Assembly (NCBI GenBank): GCA_023230855.1
Contig: JALNWQ010000002.1
Coordinates: forward strand, 248,001-312,000
Direction: 5' to 3'
Length of the DNA: 64,000 nt
Source: Solirubrobacteraceae bacterium
GTDB lineage: Bacteria > Actinomycetota > Thermoleophilia > Solirubrobacterales > Solirubrobacteraceae
Made by a program: the position numbers and the translations under genes. Each line of letters starts with the position of its first letter. Position 1 is the first letter of the stretch. The notes below the pieces were generated by a model. The model saw nothing but the letters and a program-made list of their open reading frames with translations. It was not told where the DNA came from and searched no databases. Below, one piece after another: positions 17,238-25,880 of the stretch.

Positions 17238-17258
17238 ATTGCTCGCGTCGTGAGCAAT
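17238..17258. promoter_or_regulatory. Perfect palindrome upstream of the desaturase
   Basis: ATTGCTC and GAGCAAT form a perfect 7-bp inverted repeat with a 7-base spacer, in a locally AT-richer patch, 64 bases before the desaturase ATG. An outer pair CGAAGA (17233-17238) and TCTTCG (17270-17275) extends the symmetry. It could be a repressor operator (TetR-type) or a terminator for the nucleotidyltransferase; size and symmetry fit an operator well. Confidence 0.5.
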
Positions 17259-17322
17259 AACGCAGCGCATCTTCGCGAATCAGGCCCACCGAAACCGACG
17301 CCTTTGCGCGTACCGTGCAGGC

Positions 17323-18231
17323 ATGACCTTGTCCCGCACCGCGCGGATCGTGAACGTCGTCGCGGTCTCGATCCCCTTCATCGGCGCCCTGGTCGCCGTC
17401 GTCCTGCTCTGGAACTCCGCCGTCACGTGGTTCGACCTCGCCGTCGCGACCGGGATGTACCTCTTCGGCGCGTTCGGCATCACCATCGGCTACCACCGCG
17501 TCCTCACCCACGGCGCCGCCCAGGCCAAGCCGTGGCTGCGCTACCTGCTCGCGATCATGGGTTCCTCCGCCATCCAGGGCCCGGTGCTCATGTGGGTGGC
17601 CGACCACCGCGCCCACCACACCCACACCGACCAGGAGGGCGATCCGCACTCCCCGCACGTCGGTGGTGGCTCGGGCATCAAGGGCCTGTTCCACGCGCAC
17701 ATGGGGTGGCTGTGGAACGAGAACACGCCCGCCCACCGTCCGAGCAAGCAGTGCCCGGACCTCGTGCGGGACCGCGGCCTGGTCCGCATCTCCAAGGCGT
17801 TCCCGTGGATCGCCCTGGCGACGATGGCCGTGCCGTTCCTGCTGGGCCTGGCGTACTACGGCACCCTGGCCGGTGCGCTGCAGACGTTCGTGTGGGGCGC
17901 CCTCGTCCGCACGTTCTTCATGCACCACGTGACGTGGAGCATCAACTCGATCTGCCACTTCTGGGGCTACCGCCGGTTCGAGAGCGACGACCACTCCACC
18001 AACAACCCCGCCCTGGCGCTGCTGTCGCTCGGCGAGTCGTGGCACCACAACCACCATGCGTTCCCGCGCGCCGCGAAGATGGGCATGCGCTGGTACGAGG
18101 TGGACATCTCGTGGCAGGTCATCCGCCTGTTCACGAAGCTCGGCTGGATGGAGAAGCCGGTCGTCATCAGCCGCGAGCGCCAGGACGCCAAGCGGATCGG
18201 TGCGGTCCCGGCTCCCGTCGCCGGCGACTGA
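17323..18231 (+). CDS. Acyl-CoA (delta-9 type) fatty-acid desaturase
   Basis: A 302-residue integral membrane di-iron desaturase that puts a double bond in acyl chains and so tunes membrane fluidity. The three His boxes are HRVLTH (about 58), HRAHHTHTD (about 95) and HHNHHAFP (about 238), plus the TWSINSICHFWG block of the stearoyl-CoA desaturase family. About four membrane helices separate them. There is no fused cytochrome b5 domain, so an external ferredoxin or reductase must supply electrons. The upstream palindrome suggests transcriptional control. Confidence 0.93.
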   Translation: MTLSRTARIVNVVAVSIPFIGALVAVVLLWNSAVTWFDLAVATGMYLFGAFGITIGYHRVLTHGAAQAKPWLRYLLAIMGSSAIQGPVLMWVADHRAHHTHTDQEGDPHSPHVGGGSGIKGLFHAHMGWLWNENTPAHRPSKQCPDLVRDRGLVRISKAFPWIALATMAVPFLLGLAYYGTLAGALQTFVWGALVRTFFMHHVTWSINSICHFWGYRRFESDDHSTNNPALALLSLGESWHHNHHAFPRAAKMGMRWYEVDISWQVIRLFTKLGWMEKPVVISRERQDAKRIGAVPAPVAGD

Positions 18232-18273
18232 CCGAGGCGCGCCACCGCGCGCGGCCCCGCCCCCGACTCCTCC

Positions 18274-18303
18274 GACCCCGGTCCGCCCCGTGCGACCGGG
18301 GTC
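18274..18303 (+). terminator. Hairpin terminator after the desaturase
   Basis: A perfect 10-bp inverted repeat (GACCCCGGTC and GACCGGGGTC, loop of ten bases) lies 43 bases after the desaturase stop and is followed by GCGTCATT. It likely ends the desaturase transcript before asnB. Confidence 0.65.
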
Positions 18304-18361
18304 GCGTCATTCCCGCCCGTCCCCGCGGGGCCCGGCGGCGGGGCCTCTATGGTCATGGGGC

Positions 18362-19945
18362 ATGTGTGGCATCGCCGCGGTGTACGGCAGGGCCGACGTC
18401 GATGCCGGTCGGAGGATGCTCGGCCGGCTGGCCCACCGGGGGCCCGACGACGCCGGCGACGTCACGGTCGCCGACCACGCGTGGCTCGGTCATACGCGCC
18501 TGTCGATCGTCGACCTCACCGGTGGCCGACAGCCGTTGGGCGACGAGACGCTGTGGCTCGTGGGCAACGGCGAGGTGTACAACCACGCCGAGGTCCGCCA
18601 GACGCTCGACGGCGCGCTGTTCGACACCGACTCCGACAACGAGGTCGCGCTGCACCTCGTCGTCGACCGCGGCCCCGCCGCGCTGGCGGAGCTCCGTGGC
18701 ATGTGGGCGTTCTGCCTCGCCGGGCCGCCCAACCCCGACCCGGTGGGCCGTCCGGACTGGATCACGTTCCTCGCCGCCCGCGACCCGCTCGGCATCAAGC
18801 CGTTGTACTGGACGCCGGCCCGGTGGGAGCAGGACGGCGAGGTCCGGTTCGCGTCCGAGATCCGGGCGTTCGACGAGGACTGGCGGTGGGCGGTCGAGTC
18901 GTTCCCGCCCGGGTGCGCGTGGACGCCGGAGCGCGGCCTGGTGCGGTTCGCCGACGCGGTGCCGCCCGAGGTCGCGACGGTCCCCCGGATGCCGGGGCCG
19001 CGGACGCCGGGCGCGCCGATCCCCGAGGACATCCTGCGCTCGACCCGCGAGACGCTCGCCGAGTCGGTCGACCGGCACCTCATGGCCGACGTCGACGTCG
19101 GGGTGTTCCTGTCGGGCGGCCTCGACTCGAGCGTCATCGCCGCGCTGGCCGCGGACTTCCTGCGGGCCCGGGGCCGGCGGCTCAAGACGTTCGCGGTCGG
19201 CACGGAGCGCTCGGCCGACCTGCTGGCCGCCCGGGTCGTGGCGGAGCACCTGGAGACCGACCACCACGAGGCGGTCTACACCGCCGAGGAGGCCGTCGGG
19301 GCGCTCGACGCCGTCATCGGGGCGATCGAGTCGTTCGACCCGAGCCTCGTCCGGTCGGCGGTGCCCAACTGGTTCCTCGCCCGGCTGGCGGCCCGCCACG
19401 TGAAGGTCGTGCTGACCGGCGAGGGCGCCGACGAGCTGTACGCCGGCTACGGCTACTACCACGACGCGTTCGCCGAGCCGGAGGCGCTGCACGGGGAGCT
19501 CGTGCGGACGATCCGCGGCCTGCACGACCTGAACCTGCAGCGGGCGGACCGCGTGACGATGGCGCACGGGCTGGAGGCGCGGGTGCCGTTCCTCGACCGC
19601 GAGGTCATCGCCCAGGCGCTGTCGCTCCCGCCGGGGTGGAAGGCGTCCGATCCGGACGACCCCCGGCAGCTGGAGAAGCGGGTCCTGCGCCAGGCGTTCG
19701 ACGGGTGGCTGCCGGACGACGTCCTGTGGCGACCGAAGGAGCAGTTCGGGGACGGGTCGGGAGCCGCCGACGTCCTGCGGGACGCGCTGACGGCGTCGAT
19801 CACCCCGGCCGAGCTGGAGCGGGAGCGCCACGTCGTCGACCCGCCGCTGCGGACCGCCGAGGAGCTCGCCTACCACCGCATCTACGCCCGGCACCTCGGC
19901 GGGGTGCGACCCGAGCGGACGATGAGCCGCTTCGCGGAGCCGTAA
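18362..19945 (+). CDS. asnB: Asparagine synthetase (glutamine-hydrolysing), AsnB family
   Basis: A 527-residue two-domain amidotransferase. The N-terminal class II glutaminase starts directly with MCGIAAVYG, so Cys2 becomes the nucleophile, and includes HRGPDDAG and GNGEVYNH. The synthetase domain has the pyrophosphatase loop FLSGGLDSS (249-257), LTGEGADELYAGYGYY and EARVPFLDREV. It makes asparagine from aspartate, glutamine and ATP; some close relatives amidate natural products or cell-wall peptides instead. ATG at 18362 is fixed by the Cys2 requirement. It is convergent with the Rpf-like gene, four bases apart. Confidence 0.92.
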   Translation: MCGIAAVYGRADVDAGRRMLGRLAHRGPDDAGDVTVADHAWLGHTRLSIVDLTGGRQPLGDETLWLVGNGEVYNHAEVRQTLDGALFDTDSDNEVALHLVVDRGPAALAELRGMWAFCLAGPPNPDPVGRPDWITFLAARDPLGIKPLYWTPARWEQDGEVRFASEIRAFDEDWRWAVESFPPGCAWTPERGLVRFADAVPPEVATVPRMPGPRTPGAPIPEDILRSTRETLAESVDRHLMADVDVGVFLSGGLDSSVIAALAADFLRARGRRLKTFAVGTERSADLLAARVVAEHLETDHHEAVYTAEEAVGALDAVIGAIESFDPSLVRSAVPNWFLARLAARHVKVVLTGEGADELYAGYGYYHDAFAEPEALHGELVRTIRGLHDLNLQRADRVTMAHGLEARVPFLDREVIAQALSLPPGWKASDPDDPRQLEKRVLRQAFDGWLPDDVLWRPKEQFGDGSGAADVLRDALTASITPAELERERHVVDPPLRTAEELAYHRIYARHLGGVRPERTMSRFAEP

Positions 19946-19949
19946 GCGC

Positions 19950-21041
19950 TCATCCCGTGATGCCGACCATGGCGGCGCAGTCCCAGTTCGAGGCGCCGGC
20001 CCCGCCGTTCCAGAGCTTGGCGGCCATGCGGTCCTGCTCGGCACGCGATGCCTGGTAGGCGTGTGGGGTGCTGCCGCCGAGCGCCTGCCAGGTCGACGGG
20101 ATGAACTGGTAGTAGCCCGATGCCCCGGCGTGGTTCGGCGGGTGGTTGACGCCGCCGGACTCGCACTGGACGATCGGCCACGGGATGGCCCAGCCCCCGG
20201 ATCCCCGGGTGGGCGTGGCGGTGGCGCGGGCCCCGGCGGTGGCGGCGGGCGCGGTGTACTGGCGGGCTCGGCGTCGCTCGGCGGCCTCGAGCCGGGACAG
20301 CGATCGCTCGGCCCGCCTGCGCGACGCCCGGGCGTCGCTCAGCGCCTCGCGTCGGGCGGCGTGCGCGCGGGCGGCGTCGGCGCGTCGTGCCTCGAGCCCG
20401 GCGGCCATCGCGGCGATCGCGTCGCGTTGGCGCGCCGCGGCGTCGGTCTGCTTCGTCTGGGCGGTGCGCAGCCGGGCGAGTCGGCGCTCGTCGGATGCGG
20501 CGGCGTCGCGGGCGTCGCGGACCTCGTCGACGATGCGGGCGTCGTGGTCCTGGACGCGACGGAGGAACGTCACGCGCTCCATGAGGTCGCGGAACCCGTC
20601 GGCGCTGACGACGATGTCGATGATCTGCGGCGGGTCGTAGGCGTACCGGGCACGGAGGACGCCGGCGAGGACGCGGCGGCCACGGTCGAGCCGACCGCGG
20701 AGCCGGGTGAGCCGGGTGCGGGTGGTGCGCAGCCGGTCGGTGGTCTGCTCGAGCTCGCGGCGCTGCGCGTCGTAGGCGCCCTGCACCTCGGCGAGGCGGC
20801 CCTGGGCGACCTCGCTCGCGCGGGTCGCGCGTCGCTCGATCGCGGCGAGCCGGTCGGCGGTGCTGCCGAGGCGTCGCTCCTGTCCGCGCTGTCGGTCGAT
20901 CCGGTCGCGCAGCTCGGAGGTCGTGGCGCCGACGCCGGTCGGGGCGCCGAGCGCGGCGACGATGCCGAGGGCGACGCCGACGAGCGCGCACAGGGCGAGG
21001 GCGAGCGCCACGGGGCGCGGTGCGGACGGGACGCGGAGCAT
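19950..21041 (-). CDS. Exported coiled-coil transglycosylase-like (Rpf-like) protein
   Basis: A 363-residue exported protein. Residues 10-38 are a hydrophobic signal or anchor, about 42-265 form a long Arg/Ala-rich coiled coil with a pause near YDPPQIIDIVVSADGF (as in RipA/CwlO-type N-domains), and the last 80 residues are a resuscitation-promoting-factor/lysozyme-like domain: CESGG, GASGYYQFIPSTWQALGG and NWDCAAMVG. The Glu in CESGG is the likely catalytic acid. It should cleave peptidoglycan outside the cell, with the coiled coil positioning or regulating it, perhaps through FtsEX. Confidence 0.85.
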   Translation of the reverse strand: MLRVPSAPRPVALALALCALVGVALGIVAALGAPTGVGATTSELRDRIDRQRGQERRLGSTADRLAAIERRATRASEVAQGRLAEVQGAYDAQRRELEQTTDRLRTTRTRLTRLRGRLDRGRRVLAGVLRARYAYDPPQIIDIVVSADGFRDLMERVTFLRRVQDHDARIVDEVRDARDAAASDERRLARLRTAQTKQTDAAARQRDAIAAMAAGLEARRADAARAHAARREALSDARASRRRAERSLSRLEAAERRRARQYTAPAATAGARATATPTRGSGGWAIPWPIVQCESGGVNHPPNHAGASGYYQFIPSTWQALGGSTPHAYQASRAEQDRMAAKLWNGGAGASNWDCAAMVGITG

Positions 21042-21145
21042 GAGGGCGGGGACCGGGGCGGCATCCGGTCGGACCGGCGGTGGACGTTACGGTCGGCCGC
21101 GTCCCGCCACCAGGGCTGCACGTGATCGTGCGGGGTCGGAGCGCG

Positions 21146-22339
21146 TCAGCGCAGGCCGCGACGGCGGAGCGCGAGCTCCAGGCGGAACCGGCCGTCGGGG
21201 CCGTCGAGGAGCGGTCCGAGCACCTCGCGCAGGCGGGCGACGCGATAGCGGACGGTCTGGGCGTGCAGGTGCAGGTCCTCGGCCATGCGGGGCCCGTGAC
21301 CGCGGTGGTCGAGCCATGCGCGCAGCGTCTCGAGGTGGCGGGCGCGGCGACCTTCCGGCAGCGCGTCGAGCGGGGCGAGCGTCGCGTCGGCGAGGTCGTC
21401 GGCGACGGCGGGGTCGGCGTGCACGACGAGCGCGACGAGGTGGTCCTCCGCCCGGACGGTCCCGGGCCCGTCCTCCCCCAGCCGTCCCTCGTCGCGCAGC
21501 CGCAGGAGGGTGCGCGCGACGCGGTGGGCGCGCGGCGCCGACGTCCACGGCCCGACCGGACCGACGACGAGGCCGGTGGGGGCCGCGCCGCCCAGGATCC
21601 GCTCGAGGACCGCCGGGGCGGGGACGAGCGCGACGACTGCGCCGTCGTGGATCGCGGCGACGACCTCGGGGTCGGTGCGCAGCAGGCCGGCAGGCCCGTC
21701 CTCCTCGGGGGCGAGGACGACCGCGACGTGGCCGGGGATCGTCCAGCCGAGCTGACGGGCGGCGGCGTCGACGTCGGCGGGGTCGCGGGGCGGGTCGGCG
21801 ACCGCGAGCCGCACGAGTCGGTCGCGGTCGCGCTGGGTGGCCCCGGCACGGAGCGCCTGCTCCTGGGCGTAGCCCTGGACGGACAGGGCGGACAGGCGGT
21901 GGACGTAGGCGAAGATCGCCTCGCCGAGCAGGACGAGCGTCTCGGCGTCGGCGCCCTCGCGTCCGGCGACCTCGGCGAACCGTCGCCACGACACGCGCGC
22001 GCCGCAGCGGTACGCGGCCTGGAGGGCGTGCAGGGCGCGACCGGAGCGCACCTCGCCGCGGCCCAGCTCGACCATGACCCCGGTGCTGTCGGCGGCGGGC
22101 CGGTCGGGGTCCTCGATGAGCGCGACGAACTCACCGAGGGCGAGCTCGACCCCTTGGCGCACGGTGCGCCCGAACGCCCCGCCGAACGGTCGGTGGTACT
22201 CGTCGACCTCGTCGCGGATGGCGGTGATCGCCTCATCGGCGACCGACGGCAGCTCGGCCCGCAGCACGGCCGCGAGGCCGGCGGGCAGCGCCGCGATGCG
22301 GGCGCGCGCCTCCCGTTCCTCGCGCTGGCCGTCGCTCAT
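21146..22339 (-). CDS. PucR-type transcriptional regulator
   Basis: A 397-residue regulator with the PucR/CdaR layout: a helical N-terminal sensor-like half (AITAIRDEVDEYHRPF), a central GGDEF-like fold, and a C-terminal helix-turn-helix at about 335-390 (LHLHAQTVRYRVARLREVLG). It lies downstream of the aldehyde dehydrogenase on the same strand, but a strong hairpin separates them. PucR proteins often control purine, amino-acid or aldehyde use; the ligand here is unknown. Confidence 0.85.
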   Translation of the reverse strand: MSDGQREEREARARIAALPAGLAAVLRAELPSVADEAITAIRDEVDEYHRPFGGAFGRTVRQGVELALGEFVALIEDPDRPAADSTGVMVELGRGEVRSGRALHALQAAYRCGARVSWRRFAEVAGREGADAETLVLLGEAIFAYVHRLSALSVQGYAQEQALRAGATQRDRDRLVRLAVADPPRDPADVDAAARQLGWTIPGHVAVVLAPEEDGPAGLLRTDPEVVAAIHDGAVVALVPAPAVLERILGGAAPTGLVVGPVGPWTSAPRAHRVARTLLRLRDEGRLGEDGPGTVRAEDHLVALVVHADPAVADDLADATLAPLDALPEGRRARHLETLRAWLDHRGHGPRMAEDLHLHAQTVRYRVARLREVLGPLLDGPDGRFRLELALRRRGLR

Positions 22340-22364
22340 CCCGTCCAGCGTAGCCGCGCGGGGT

Positions 22365-22390
22365 GGACGGGCCCGGCCTCGGGCCCGTCC
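22365..22390 (-). terminator. Terminator after the aldehyde dehydrogenase
   Basis: A perfect 11-bp stem (GGACGGGCCCG with CGGGCCCGTCC) and a four-base loop lie 17 bases past the aldehyde dehydrogenase stop. There is no T-run, but the symmetry is strong. It also means the PucR gene needs its own promoter. Confidence 0.65.
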
Positions 22391-22406
22391 GGGGCTCTGG
22401 GTCCCC

Positions 22407-23912
22407 CTACAGCGCCACGATCACCGACTTCGTCTCCTGGTAGTTGTTGAGGACCTCCTCGCCCATCTCGCGGCCCCAGCCGGACTGCTTGTAGCCGCCG
22501 AACGGCAGCTCGGCCGCGAACACGTGGTACGTGTTGATGTGGACGGTGCCCGCCTGGATCCGCTTGGCGAGCTGGTGGGCCTTGGACACGTCGCGGGTCC
22601 ACACGCCGGCGGCCAGGCCGTAGTGGCTGTCGTTGGCCTGGCGCGCCAGGTCGTCGACGTCGCTGAACGGCAGCGCCGCGATCACCGGGCCGAAGACCTC
22701 CTCGCGGACGATCGCGTGGCTCGCGTCGGCGCCGGTGATGACCGTCGGCTCGACGTAGTACCCGTCGCGCTGGATCGCGTTGCCGCCCGCGGTCGGGGTC
22801 GCGCCCTGCTCACGGCCCTGGGCCATGTAGCCGGTGACGCGGTCGAACTGCTCCTGCGACACGAGCGGGCCCATCTCGGTGTCGGCGTCCAGGCCGTACC
22901 CGACCTTGATGCCGTTGGCGGCGGCGGACACGCCCTCGACGACCTGGTCGAAGTGCTCCTGCGCGACGTAGAGCCGCGATCCGGCGGAGCAGACCTCGCC
23001 CTGGTTGAAGAAGATGCCCTGCGCCGCGCCGGCGATCGCCGCGTCGACGTCGGCGTCGTCGAAGATGATGTTCGGCGACTTGCCGCCGAGCTCGAGCGAC
23101 ACCCGCTTGAGGTTGCCGGTGGCGGCGCGGGCGATCATCTTGCCGACCTCGGTCGACCCGGTGAACGCGACCTTGTCGATCCCGTCGTGGGCGGAGATCG
23201 CCGCGCCGGCGGTCTCGCCGAACCCGGGCACGACGTTGAGCACGCCGGCCGGGATCCCGGCCTCCAGCGCCAGCTCGCCGAGCCGCAGCGCCGACAGCGG
23301 CGTCTGCTCGGCGGGCTTGAGCACGATGGTGTTGCCGGTCGTGAGGGCCGGGCCGATCTTCCACGCGGCCATGAGCAGCGGGAAGTTCCACGGGATGATC
23401 TGGCCGACGACGCCGAGCGGCTCGCGGAGCGTGTACGCGTGGAACTCCGCGCCGGGCAGGTACGGGACCGACGGGTTGACGGTGCCGCCCTTGAGCTTCG
23501 TCGCCCAGCCGGCCATGTACCAGAACAGGTCGGCGGCGAGGGCGACGTCGGCGGCCTGGGCGACGGCCTTCGGCTTGCCGTTGTCGAGCGAGTCGAGCTC
23601 GGCGAGCTCCTCGGCGTGCTCCATGACGAGGTCCCCGAGGCGGTGGATCGCGCGACCGCGCTCGGACGGGCTCATCTTCGACCACGGACCGGTGAACGCC
23701 CGGCGGGCCGCGGCGACGGCGCGGTCGACGTCCTCGGCGTCGGCCTCGGCGACGTGGGCGAGGACCTTGCCGGTGCCCGGGTCGATGGTCTCGAAGGTCT
23801 TGCCCGACGCGGCGTCGACCCACTCGCCGTCGATCAGGAGCTGCTTCGTCCCCTGCAGGAATCCGGCCGCGTGCCGGGCTGCGGTGGCGGGGGCGTCGGT
23901 GGTGGTGGCCAT
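22407..23912 (-). CDS. NAD(P)-dependent aldehyde dehydrogenase
   Basis: A 501-residue aldehyde dehydrogenase that oxidises an aldehyde to its acid. Catalytic Glu274 lies in VSLELGGKSPN and Cys308 in NQGEVCSAGS; the cofactor loop is FTGSTEVGK (250-258) and the oxyanion Asn is in PWNFPLLM. The C-terminal GGYKQSGWGREMG is typical of the ALDH1/2 and AldA/ExaC branch. ATG at 23912 is supported by GGAGAGG nine bases upstream. A GAF-domain regulator is divergently transcribed, the arrangement seen for acetaldehyde and acetoin-linked dehydrogenases, so ethanol or short-chain aldehyde metabolism is likely. Confidence 0.93.
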   Translation of the reverse strand: MATTTDAPATAARHAAGFLQGTKQLLIDGEWVDAASGKTFETIDPGTGKVLAHVAEADAEDVDRAVAAARRAFTGPWSKMSPSERGRAIHRLGDLVMEHAEELAELDSLDNGKPKAVAQAADVALAADLFWYMAGWATKLKGGTVNPSVPYLPGAEFHAYTLREPLGVVGQIIPWNFPLLMAAWKIGPALTTGNTIVLKPAEQTPLSALRLGELALEAGIPAGVLNVVPGFGETAGAAISAHDGIDKVAFTGSTEVGKMIARAATGNLKRVSLELGGKSPNIIFDDADVDAAIAGAAQGIFFNQGEVCSAGSRLYVAQEHFDQVVEGVSAAANGIKVGYGLDADTEMGPLVSQEQFDRVTGYMAQGREQGATPTAGGNAIQRDGYYVEPTVITGADASHAIVREEVFGPVIAALPFSDVDDLARQANDSHYGLAAGVWTRDVSKAHQLAKRIQAGTVHINTYHVFAAELPFGGYKQSGWGREMGEEVLNNYQETKSVIVAL

Positions 23913-24265
23913 CGGGGTTCCTCTCCTCGTGTGACGCTGGGTGGTCGCCCCGTCCGGACGCGGACCGGGCGCCGTCGGGGACGCCCCCGACGTCTTGACC
24001 ATACGCCCGGGAGGGTTACCGGCCCGTGACGATTCACGAGCGTCTACGCGCCAACATTCGGCCGCTGCGCGATCGGCCGACGGGGTCGTCCACGACCACG
24101 CGCGCCCGGCTTCCGTCCGATCCGCCGTCGCGCTCGCGGCCGCCACGTAGAGTCGGTCGACGGCCCCGGGCGTGGCCGCGCCACGACGCCTCGGCCCCGG
24201 CCACGCCGCCCGCTCCGCCGTCCACCTCCACCCCACCCTCGACCACCCCGACCTCCCGTCCCCCC
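23913..24265. promoter_or_regulatory. Divergent promoter region, aldehyde dehydrogenase/regulator
   Basis: About 350 bases separate the divergent dehydrogenase and regulator genes. A short palindrome CGTGA-CGAT-TCACG sits at 24025-24038, and a TTGACC at 23995-24000 could be a -35 element for the plus strand. The part from about 24040 to 24265 is an open but Pro/Ser/Arg-rich frame that I treat as leader, not protein. This is a likely site of control by the GAF regulator. Confidence 0.4.
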
Positions 24266-25831
24266 GTGCCCCGTCCCGCCGTCGACCACTGGGCCGCGTC
24301 CGACGCCGCCGCCGACCCGGTCCGCCACGCCCTGCGCCTGGCGCGCGCGCACGAGGACGCCCGCACCGGCACGCGGGTGTCCGGGGCGATCCGGTCGGTC
24401 ATCGACCGCTCGTGGCGGCGGTCGGTCGCGGCCGGGGTCGATCCGGTCGCCCCGGCGCCGGCGTCGCGGGTGTCCGACGACGCGCTGGCCCGCCGCCGCG
24501 TCGACCACCCGCTCGCCGCGGTGCGGGGCCTCGTCCTGCGCCTGCTCGACGACCTCACGCGCGACACGCCGTACGTCGTGGCGTTGAGCGACGCGTCCGG
24601 GGTGCTGCTGTGGGTCGCCGGGAGCGACGGCGCCGTCGAGCGGGCGGTCGAGGAGATGGCGTTCGCGCCCGGCATCGACTGGAGCGAGCGCGGCATGGGC
24701 ACGAACGCCGTCGGCACCGCGCTCGTCGAGGACCACGCGGTGCAGATCTTCAGCGCCGAGCACTTCCGTCCCGCGGTCCACGGATGGACCTGCTCGGCCG
24801 CCCCGATCCACGACCCGGACACCGGACGGGTGCTCGGCGTCGTCGACGCCACCGCCGACCTGCGGACCGTCGACCCGCGGACGTTGCCGTTCCTCGCCGC
24901 CGCGGCGCGGGCGACCGAGCGGCACCTGCAGGGCCGCGCCGAGCGGCGCGACGCACGGCTGCTCGACGCCGCCCGCCACCGGCCGGCGGGCTCGGGCCGT
25001 CCCGCCCTCGTCGTCAACGCCGCGGGCCGGGTGCTCGCGGTCGACGGCCGACCCCTCCCACGCGCCGTGGGCGACGACGACGCCGAGGGCGCGTGGCGAC
25101 TCGCGCCACCCGGCCCCGACGGCGGGCCGGTCCTCCTGCCGGACGGGCGCGCGGGCGACGTCCTGCCGGTCGGTCGGGACGGGTTCCTCGTGTACGCGCC
25201 CGCCACGTCCTCGCCGCGGCCGACCGTCGTCGCGCGACTCCTCGGCACCGCGAGCCCGCACGCCGGGATCGGCGGACCGACGACCCCTGACGTACGGCCC
25301 GTGAGTCGCGGGCACGCCGAGATCCTGGCGCTCCTCACCGTCCACGGCGAAGGGTTGAGCGCCGACGCGTTGGCGGCGTTGCTCCACGGCGACGCGGCGA
25401 GCGCCACCGCGGTGCGCACCGCCTGCTCGCGGTTGCGCTCGCGGCTCCCGGGCGCGCTGCAGACCCGGCCGTACCGCCTGGCGCCCGGGGTGACGAGCGA
25501 CCTCGCCGACGTCCGCGCGCACCTCGTCGCGGGTCGGGTGCGCGACGCGGTCGACGCCTACGCCGGACCGTTGCTGCCGGACAGCGACGCCCCCGGCGTC
25601 GTCGCCCTCGCCGAGGACCTGCACGCCGAGGTCCGGGGCGCGCTGCTCGAGGCGGGCGATCCCGACGCGTTGGCGACGTGGTGCGCCCGGCCCCACGGGG
25701 CGGACGACCTGCCGGTCGCCGACGCGCTGGTCCGCGCGCTGCCCGCCGGGGACCCGCGGCGCGGTGCGGCGGCCGGACGGGCGCAGGCCGTGCGACGACG
25801 CCTGGGGTTGCGTCCCTCCGGGCTCCATTGA
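24266..25831 (+). CDS. GAF-domain regulator of the divergent aldehyde dehydrogenase
   Basis: A 521-residue regulator. Residues about 40-60 (SGAIRSVIDRSWRRSVAAGV) and a GAF domain at about 86-222 (GIDWSERGMGTNAVGTAL, AVHGWTCSAAPIHDP) match the sensor half of AcoR-type activators. The AAA+ sigma-54 domain and Fis helix are missing; instead, after a linker, residues about 352-430 form a winged-helix-like module (ILALLTVHGEGLSADALAAL, then SRLRSRLPGAL). This architecture is known in actinobacteria lacking sigma-54. GTG at 24266 is preferred; an ATG at 24026 would add 80 low-complexity residues. It presumably senses aldehyde or acetoin-like metabolites. Confidence 0.8.
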   Translation: MPRPAVDHWAASDAAADPVRHALRLARAHEDARTGTRVSGAIRSVIDRSWRRSVAAGVDPVAPAPASRVSDDALARRRVDHPLAAVRGLVLRLLDDLTRDTPYVVALSDASGVLLWVAGSDGAVERAVEEMAFAPGIDWSERGMGTNAVGTALVEDHAVQIFSAEHFRPAVHGWTCSAAPIHDPDTGRVLGVVDATADLRTVDPRTLPFLAAAARATERHLQGRAERRDARLLDAARHRPAGSGRPALVVNAAGRVLAVDGRPLPRAVGDDDAEGAWRLAPPGPDGGPVLLPDGRAGDVLPVGRDGFLVYAPATSSPRPTVVARLLGTASPHAGIGGPTTPDVRPVSRGHAEILALLTVHGEGLSADALAALLHGDAASATAVRTACSRLRSRLPGALQTRPYRLAPGVTSDLADVRAHLVAGRVRDAVDAYAGPLLPDSDAPGVVALAEDLHAEVRGALLEAGDPDALATWCARPHGADDLPVADALVRALPAGDPRRGAAAGRAQAVRRRLGLRPSGLH

Positions 25832-25850
25832 GACGCGCCGCCACCACCAG

Positions 25851-25873
25851 AGTGAGATGTAGCACCTCTCACT
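25851..25873. promoter_or_regulatory. Palindrome overlapping the thiolase-like gene's leader
   Basis: AGTGAGA and TCTCACT form a perfect 7-bp inverted repeat around a 9-base spacer, flanked by CCAG (25847-25850) and CTGG (25876-25879). It ends seven bases before the ATG of the thiolase-like gene in an unusually AT-rich patch. A bound repressor would block transcription start or ribosome loading. Confidence 0.55.
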
Positions 25874-25880
25874 ATCTGGC

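Noticed and set aside
24026..24265. N-terminal 80 residues upstream of the GAF regulator
   Set aside because: The added stretch is Pro/Ser/Thr/Arg low-complexity sequence that overlaps the divergent promoter region; GTG at 24266 gives a start next to the conserved domain.
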